Assembly: GCF_028649395.1 (NCBI RefSeq)
Contig: NZ_JAQSUW010000017.1
Coordinates: forward strand, 459,719 to 523,718
Length of the DNA: 64,000 nt
Direction: 5' to 3'
Source of the DNA: Pseudomonas sp. Gutcm_11s
GTDB lineage: Bacteria; Pseudomonadota; Gammaproteobacteria; Pseudomonadales; Pseudomonadaceae
Below the pieces are notes generated by a model. That model was not told where the DNA came from. It did not search any database and worked only from the letters and a program-made list of their open reading frames with translations. The position numbers and the translations under genes were made by a program. Within the stretch, counting starts at the first letter, position 1, and the number at the start of each line of letters is the position of its first letter. This document shows, piece after piece, positions 59,418-64,000 of this stretch.

Positions 59418-61333
59418 AGCTGGTAGCGCAGCGCCAGGCTGGTTTGCAGGCGCTGCGCCTGGCGGAAGGACTCGCGTAGGATACGCCGGTCCAGGTGGTT
59501 GAGGCTGTCCGGGTCGAGGCGGTTGGACAGCGGCAGATCTTGGGACGCCTGCTGCTGGTGCAGTTGCAGGCGGGTCTGCTGGATGAAGTGGTAGGCCTCC
59601 TCGAAGGCCGCGCCGTCCTGGGCATCTATGACCTGCAGGCGCACCAGTTCGGCGAAGCGCCGCAGGGTGTTGCTGTCCGTCACTCCATGGGTCAGTGCCA
59701 GTAGGCGCGCGCCATCGACGAAGGGGGTCAGGCCTTCTTCCTTGAGATCGAGGGTGTCCTTCTCGGCACCCTTGCGTGCCACCACGAAGTCACGGAAGCG
59801 CCCCAGCGGCGGGCGATGACGCAAGGCGTTGGCGGCCAGCAGGCGCTGGAAGATAGCGTTGTCGGCAATGTCGGCGTGCAGCTGGCGCTGCAGTTCGACG
59901 CAGCCCTGTTCGTCGCCCCAGACCACGCGCAGGTCGAAGTAGATGCTCGAGCCCAGAAGGTTCTCCGGGCTGGCCTCGCGGACGAAGGTGGCGAAGCGCC
60001 GTGACCACTCGCGGCGCGACAGGCACAGCTCGGGGTTGCCGGCCATGATGTTGCCGCGGCACAGGCTGAAACCGCATTCGGCGAGCAGCAGGTTGATGCG
60101 CCGGGCATAGGGCAGCAGGCGCCGGCGAATGCGCTCGGCCTCGCTGTCGTCGGTCGCCTCGAAGAGGATGCCGTTGTCCTGGTCGGTATGCAGGGTCTGC
60201 TCGCGGCGCCCCTCGCTGCCGAAGCACAGCCAGCTGAAGGCATGCTGCGGGTCGCCCAGCTCTTCCACGACCAGCTCGATGACCCGGCACACGGTCTGGT
60301 CGTTGAGCAGGGTCACCAGCTGGGTGATCTGGGTGGAACTGGCACCGTGGGCGAGCATGCGCTCGACCAGCAGGCGGATGTCGCTGCGCAGCGCCACCAG
60401 CGTCTCGATGCGCGGCGCCTGGCGGATCGTGCGCGCCAGGTGCACCAGGTCGACCCGCTGCAGGGCGAACAGGTCGCGCTCGGAGACCACGCCGACCAAA
60501 CGCTCGTGCTCCACCAGGCAGACGTGGGCGATGTGCCGTTCGGTCATCGCCAGGGCCGCGTCGAAGGCCGAGGCCTGCGGCGGCAGGTGGAAGGGGCGCT
60601 GGGTCATCAGCGCGCTGATCGGCTGTTCCAGCGACTCGCCGTCGGCCACCACCCGGCGCAGGTCGCGCAGGGTGAAGATGCCCTGCGGGCGCGCCTGCGC
60701 GTCGACGATGACGATGCTGCCGACATGCTGTTCGTGCATGCGCCGCACGGCCTCGCGCAGAGGTGTGCCGGCGTCGCAGGCCACCGGCTGCTGCAGGGCC
60801 AGCTCGCGCAGCGGGGTATCCAGCGAGTACTGCGCGCCGAGGTTCTCGGCGGCGCGCAGCTGCACCTGCTGGTTGACCTGGTCGAGCAGGCTGCTGACCC
60901 CGCGCAGGGCGAAGTCACGGAAGGGCGCGGACTGAGCGAACAGGCGGACGAAGGCGTCCTTGGCCAGCAGCAGGCAGAAGGTGTCCTCGCCGGCCAGGTG
61001 TTCGGTGCGGGTGGCGCGCTCGCCGAGCAGCGCGGCCAGGGGGAAGCATTCACCGCTGGCGATCTCGAAGGTGGTCTCGCTGCCGCGCTTGGCCGAGTGC
61101 GGCCGCTCGCCGACCACCTGGCCCTGCTTGACGATGTAGAAGTGCTGCACCGGCCCTTCGCTCGGCTTGATGATGCTCTCGCCGGCGGCATAGAAACGCA
61201 GCTGGCAGTGCTCGACCAGGTAGGCCAGCTGGGCACTGTCCATCTGGTTGAAGGGCGGGTACTTGCGCAGGAACTCCATGGTGCCGTGGATGTTCTGCAA
61301 CACGGCTGTCTTGCCTGCGGCGCTGGGCGACAT
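59414..61333 (-). CDS. cNMP-CBS-nucleotidyltransferase (DUF294) signalling protein
   Basis: A 639-residue cytosolic protein of four parts: cNMP-binding domain (about 20-145, YPPFNQMDSAQLAYLVEHCQLRFYAAGESIIKPSEG), a CBS pair (about 175-300), a DUF294 nucleotidyltransferase domain with the GSEGRREQTLHTDQDNG signature (GS...DxD), and a C-terminal DUF294_C helical domain. In P. aeruginosa a similar pair (this gene plus the exonuclease) sits beside acetate-uptake genes, but no actP is seen here. It probably responds to nucleotides and may modify a partner protein. Confidence 0.88.
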   Translation of the reverse strand: MSPSAAGKTAVLQNIHGTMEFLRKYPPFNQMDSAQLAYLVEHCQLRFYAAGESIIKPSEGPVQHFYIVKQGQVVGERPHSAKRGSETTFEIASGECFPLAALLGERATRTEHLAGEDTFCLLLAKDAFVRLFAQSAPFRDFALRGVSSLLDQVNQQVQLRAAENLGAQYSLDTPLRELALQQPVACDAGTPLREAVRRMHEQHVGSIVIVDAQARPQGIFTLRDLRRVVADGESLEQPISALMTQRPFHLPPQASAFDAALAMTERHIAHVCLVEHERLVGVVSERDLFALQRVDLVHLARTIRQAPRIETLVALRSDIRLLVERMLAHGASSTQITQLVTLLNDQTVCRVIELVVEELGDPQHAFSWLCFGSEGRREQTLHTDQDNGILFEATDDSEAERIRRRLLPYARRINLLLAECGFSLCRGNIMAGNPELCLSRREWSRRFATFVREASPENLLGSSIYFDLRVVWGDEQGCVELQRQLHADIADNAIFQRLLAANALRHRPPLGRFRDFVVARKGAEKDTLDLKEEGLTPFVDGARLLALTHGVTDSNTLRRFAELVRLQVIDAQDGAAFEEAYHFIQQTRLQLHQQQASQDLPLSNRLDPDSLNHLDRRILRESFRQAQRLQTSLALRYQL

Positions 61334-61399
61334 GCGGCGTTCCCGCGGTTGTGGTTATGCGGCGATGGTCGCGCCTGCGGCGTGGCGCGGCCATTGGAC

Positions 61400-62533
61400 C
61401 TAGGTCGCAGGCGCCCGCCGCAGCGGCAGGCTGAGCAGGGCGGCGAGCGCCAGCGCGCCGGCGGCGCTCAGCAGGGCTGGAGCGAAGTGCTGGTAGTGGC
61501 CGTGCAGGGCGCTGGCCAGCAGCGGGCCGGCGATCTGCCCGAGGCCGTAGCTGGCAGTCATCCAGGCAGCCAGGTGGGGCTTGTGCGCCGACTCGGCACG
61601 GGCCGCGGCCATGGCGATGGTCACCGTGCCCATGAAGGTACTGCCGACCAGCAGCGCGCTGAGCAGGCAGGTGCCGGCGCTGGCGTCGAGTGCCGGCAGG
61701 GCCACGCCGACGGCCTGCAGGCCGAGGTTCAGCGTCAGTGCGCGGCGGGTGCCCAGGCGCTCGCGCAGGTTGTGCCAGAGGAAGCACGACGGCGCTGCCC
61801 CCAGGCCGAACGCCGCCCACAGCTGCAGCGGGGCGACGGCCACTGGGCCGCCCTGGAGCAGTAGCGGCAGGTAGGTTGCGGTGATGATGTAGCCGAACCC
61901 GGCCAGCCCGTAGAGCCCCACCAGCCGGCCGGTCGGCAATGCTGGGGCCGGCGGCGCCAGCGGCTCGCTGACGAGCGTCGGAGTCGTGGGGCCGAGCGCA
62001 CGCAAGGCCGGCAGGCCCAGCAGGGCGGCGGCCACGGCGAGCAATAGCCACAGGAAGTGGCTGTGGCCGCCGAGGGCCTGGCCGGCGGCGATCAGCTCGG
62101 CGGAGAGCAGGATGCCCAGCCCGACACCGCCATACAGCAGCGGTGCCGCCTGCGGATGGTGATCGCCACGCAGCAGCCACAGCGAGGCACCGACCAGGGT
62201 CAGGGCACTGGCTACCCCGGCGACGAAGCGCAGTGGCACGACGCTGACAATATCGGGCGCGACGGCCATGGCCAGCAGGCAGGCCAGGCTGCCGAGCAGG
62301 CCGACCCGGCACAGTGCCGCCGGCTGCCACGGATGCCGCCAGGCCAGCAGCAGGGCGCCGACCAGATAGCCGGCGTAGTTCGCCGAAGCGGCCAGTGCTC
62401 CGCCGTGCAGGTCCAGCACCCGGTCGCTGATCATCTGCGGGTAGAGGCCGGTGAAGGCGAAGCGACCGAAGCCCATGCCTACCGCCAGCAGCAGGGTGCC
62501 GGCCAGCGCGTCGAGCAGCGCGCGGCGTCTCAC
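61400..62533 (-). CDS. MFS transporter, YbfB/YjiJ family
   Basis: A 377-residue transporter with about 12 helices and the characteristic start GMGFGRFAFTGLYPQMI. The sugar/drug-type A-loop motif is weak, as usual in this group. The start is GTG 62533, which overlaps the LysR stop by four bases (GTGA), so it is translationally coupled to the regulator gene upstream. Substrate unknown. Confidence 0.85.
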   Translation of the reverse strand: MRRRALLDALAGTLLLAVGMGFGRFAFTGLYPQMISDRVLDLHGGALAASANYAGYLVGALLLAWRHPWQPAALCRVGLLGSLACLLAMAVAPDIVSVVPLRFVAGVASALTLVGASLWLLRGDHHPQAAPLLYGGVGLGILLSAELIAAGQALGGHSHFLWLLLAVAAALLGLPALRALGPTTPTLVSEPLAPPAPALPTGRLVGLYGLAGFGYIITATYLPLLLQGGPVAVAPLQLWAAFGLGAAPSCFLWHNLRERLGTRRALTLNLGLQAVGVALPALDASAGTCLLSALLVGSTFMGTVTIAMAAARAESAHKPHLAAWMTASYGLGQIAGPLLASALHGHYQHFAPALLSAAGALALAALLSLPLRRAPAT

Positions 62534-63408
62534 GCGGGGCTCCGCAGTACTTCGCGCAGGCGCTCGAAGGCGGCGCCGGCGTAGCCGCTGCGCTGGACCA
62601 GCAAGGTATCCAGCGCCAGCAGTGGCACCGATTGCACGGCTGGTGCCTGGCGCGGCAGTTCGAGCAGCGAGCGCGGTACCACGCCGACGCAGGCGCCGGC
62701 CGCCACGCAGGCGAGAATGCTGTGGTAGGAGCCCACTTCCTGCACACGCATGGGCGGGCCGCCGGCCCCCAGCCAGCTCAGGGCAATGTGGCGATAGCTG
62801 CAGCCCTGGGCGAAACCCGCCAGGGTGCGGATCTGCACCTGCTCGGGGCGGCTGACCGGCGGATGGTCGGCGGGCAGTACCAGCAGCAGTTCCTCGCGGA
62901 ACACCGCCAGCGCCTCGACGCCCTGCGGCAGCGCTTCGGCCTGCCAGCGGTCCTGCTGCCAGCTGTGTGGCTGGGCGATCAGCGCGCAGTCCAGGCGTCG
63001 CGCCAGCACCGCATCGAGCAGCGCCAGACTGGGGCCGGTGCTGACCTCCAGGCTGACCTGCGGGTTTTCCCGATGGAAGTGCGCCAGCGGCTGCGGCAGG
63101 CGTGCCGCGGCGGTACTTTCCATGCTGCCCAGGCGCAGGCTGCCGCTCGGCGACTCGGGGTGCAGGGCCTGGCGCGCCTCGTCGGCCAGCGCCAGCAACT
63201 GTTCGGCATAGGCGAGGAAGGTGCGGCCGCGCTCGGTCAGCAGCATGCGCTTGCCCTCGCGCAGGAACAGGGCGGCGCCGAGCTCTTCCTCCAGCTGCTG
63301 GATGCGCGTGGTGACATTGGATTGCGCACGCTGCAGGTTCTGCGCGGCGCGGGTCACGCTCTGTTCGAGGGCGACGGCGCGAAAGATGGCGAGGTTGGTG
63401 AGATCCAT
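62530..63408 (-). CDS. LysR-family transcriptional regulator
   Basis: A 292-residue LysR regulator. The N-terminal helix-turn-helix is MDLTNLAIFRAVALEQSVTRAAQNLQRAQSNVTTRIQQLEEELGAALF, and the effector domain follows from about residue 90. It is divergent from the nitronate monooxygenase gene, with palindromes in the shared gap, and coupled to the MFS gene downstream. It likely regulates both. Confidence 0.9.
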   Translation of the reverse strand: MDLTNLAIFRAVALEQSVTRAAQNLQRAQSNVTTRIQQLEEELGAALFLREGKRMLLTERGRTFLAYAEQLLALADEARQALHPESPSGSLRLGSMESTAAARLPQPLAHFHRENPQVSLEVSTGPSLALLDAVLARRLDCALIAQPHSWQQDRWQAEALPQGVEALAVFREELLLVLPADHPPVSRPEQVQIRTLAGFAQGCSYRHIALSWLGAGGPPMRVQEVGSYHSILACVAAGACVGVVPRSLLELPRQAPAVQSVPLLALDTLLVQRSGYAGAAFERLREVLRSPA

Positions 63409-63419
63409 GGGCTTCTATA

Positions 63420-63467
63420 AATCTCAAAATGAGAATAAAGTTTTAGTCATGATCTTGTTTTGAGATT
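63420..63467. promoter_or_regulatory. Operator candidates between LysR and nitronate monooxygenase genes
   Basis: AATCTCAAAA (63420-63429) and its exact complement TTTTGAGATT (63458-63467) flank a 28-base centre; nested in the left arm is the perfect dyad TCTCA-AAA-TGAGA (63422-63434). The AT-rich 81-base gap fits two LysR tetramer half-sites. Confidence 0.7.
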
Positions 63468-63489
63468 AATTGGTCAATCGGAGGTTTGC

Positions 63490-64000
63490 ATGTCGTCGCT
63501 GTGCACGTTGCTCGGAATCCAGCATCCCATCATCCAGGCGCCCATGGTCGGTGTGTCCACCCCGGCACTGGCTGCCGCGGTGTCCGAGGCCGGTGGCCTG
63601 GGCTCGCTGGGGCTTGGTGCCAGCACTCCGGCGCAGGCTCGCGAACTGATCGCACAGACCCGGGCCCTGACCGACAAGCCGTTCAACCTCAACCTGTTCT
63701 GCCACGCGCCGGCGCATGCCGACGCCGCGCGCGAGCAAGCCTGGCTGGAGCGCCTGCGGCCGCTGTTTGCCGAGTTCGGTGCCGAGCCGCCGGCGCAGTT
63801 GCGCGAGATCTACCTGAGCTTCCTGGCCGATCCGGCCATGCTGGAGGTGTTGCTGGAGCTGCGCCCGGCGGTGGTCAGCTTCCACTTCGGCCTGCCGGAG
63901 GTGGCGTGGATCGCGCGCCTCAAGGATGCCGGCATTCGCCTGCTGGCCTGCGTGACCACCGCCGCGGAGGCCCGTTTGGCCGAGGCTGCTGGAGTGGATG
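63490..64000 (+). CDS. Nitronate monooxygenase family protein, 3' end outside window
   Basis: The first 170 residues of an FMN-dependent TIM-barrel protein of the nitronate monooxygenase (2-nitropropane dioxygenase) group: LLGIQHPIIQAPMVGVSTPALAAAVSEAGGLGSLGLGAS, PFNLNLFCH, and the VSFHFGLPEVAWIARLKDAGIRLLACVTTAAEARLAEAAG strand-helix. Family members oxidise alkyl nitronates. ATG 63490 follows GGAGG. The gene is cut by the window end. Confidence 0.85.
   Translation, partial: MSSLCTLLGIQHPIIQAPMVGVSTPALAAAVSEAGGLGSLGLGASTPAQARELIAQTRALTDKPFNLNLFCHAPAHADAAREQAWLERLRPLFAEFGAEPPAQLREIYLSFLADPAMLEVLLELRPAVVSFHFGLPEVAWIARLKDAGIRLLACVTTAAEARLAEAAGVD

Overview
The window is high-GC (roughly 65 percent by eye) chromosomal DNA from a gammaproteobacterium, almost certainly Pseudomonas sensu lato close to the P. 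aeruginosa / P. alcaligenes side. The evidence is the S-adenosylhomocysteine riboswitch before ahcY, the tktA-epd-pgk-fbaA run, the glnA-(DUF4124)2-ntrB-ntrC run with thiI-typA alongside, an estA autotransporter, an RsmY-type Gac/Rsm RNA, and Pseudomonas-like ribosome-binding sites. No phage, CRISPR array, integrase, complete IS, rRNA or convincing tRNA is visible. The only mobile-looking DNA is a MITE-like palindrome at 3401-3543.

Layout. 1-9.1 kb: methyl-cycle genes (ahcY with promoter and riboswitch; metK downstream of an ArsR-methyltransferase fusion gene whose promoter region holds a perfect 12+12 bp palindrome). Between them lie a PilJ-type chemoreceptor, a thioesterase, a cytochrome c'-like lipoprotein, ligB and a DUF1090 protein. 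9.2-15.5 kb: central carbon genes tktA, epd, pgk and fbaA, with two small lipoprotein genes (one MliC-like) between pgk and fbaA. 15.5-25.4 kb: accessory and regulatory genes, including a cNMP/degenerate-rhodanese protein, three orphan periplasmic binding proteins, an HDOD protein, a membrane diguanylate cyclase and a DJ-1/PfpI protein. 25.4-38.3 kb: BaiN-type flavoprotein, YccS transporter, ntrC, ntrB, two DUF4124 proteins, glnA, then divergent thiI and typA. A sigma-54 promoter, two NtrC boxes before glnA and one before ntrB tie this into a nitrogen-control module. 38.5-44.6 kb: a large chemoreceptor, an EptC/CptA-type phosphoethanolamine transferase and the EstA esterase autotransporter.

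44.7-58.7 kb: iron and Gac/Rsm region. Two separate PepSY-reductase plus small two-TM-protein modules are present, one behind a Fur-box-like palindrome and one at the end of a sigma factor / anti-sigma / TonB-receptor (FoxI-FoxR-FoxA-like) locus. Between them sit the rsmY RNA with its GacA box, a LysR regulator, a tightly overlapping MOSC / small protein / aminotransferase / glutamine-amidotransferase operon, a DUF900 hydrolase and a DHA2 exporter. 58.7-64 kb: a DEDDh exonuclease overlapped with a cNMP-CBS-nucleotidyltransferase protein, an MFS transporter overlapped with a LysR regulator, and a divergent nitronate monooxygenase cut by the window end.

All intergenic stretches above about 300 bases (1403-1814 and 34504-34833) are explained by the promoters, riboswitch and NtrC sites listed. 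I did not find a completely new system. The best leads for under-described biology are the ArsR-methyltransferase/metK switch, the repeated PepSY-plus-small-protein module, the MOSC operon beside rsmY, and the DUF4124 pair inside the nitrogen-regulation locus.
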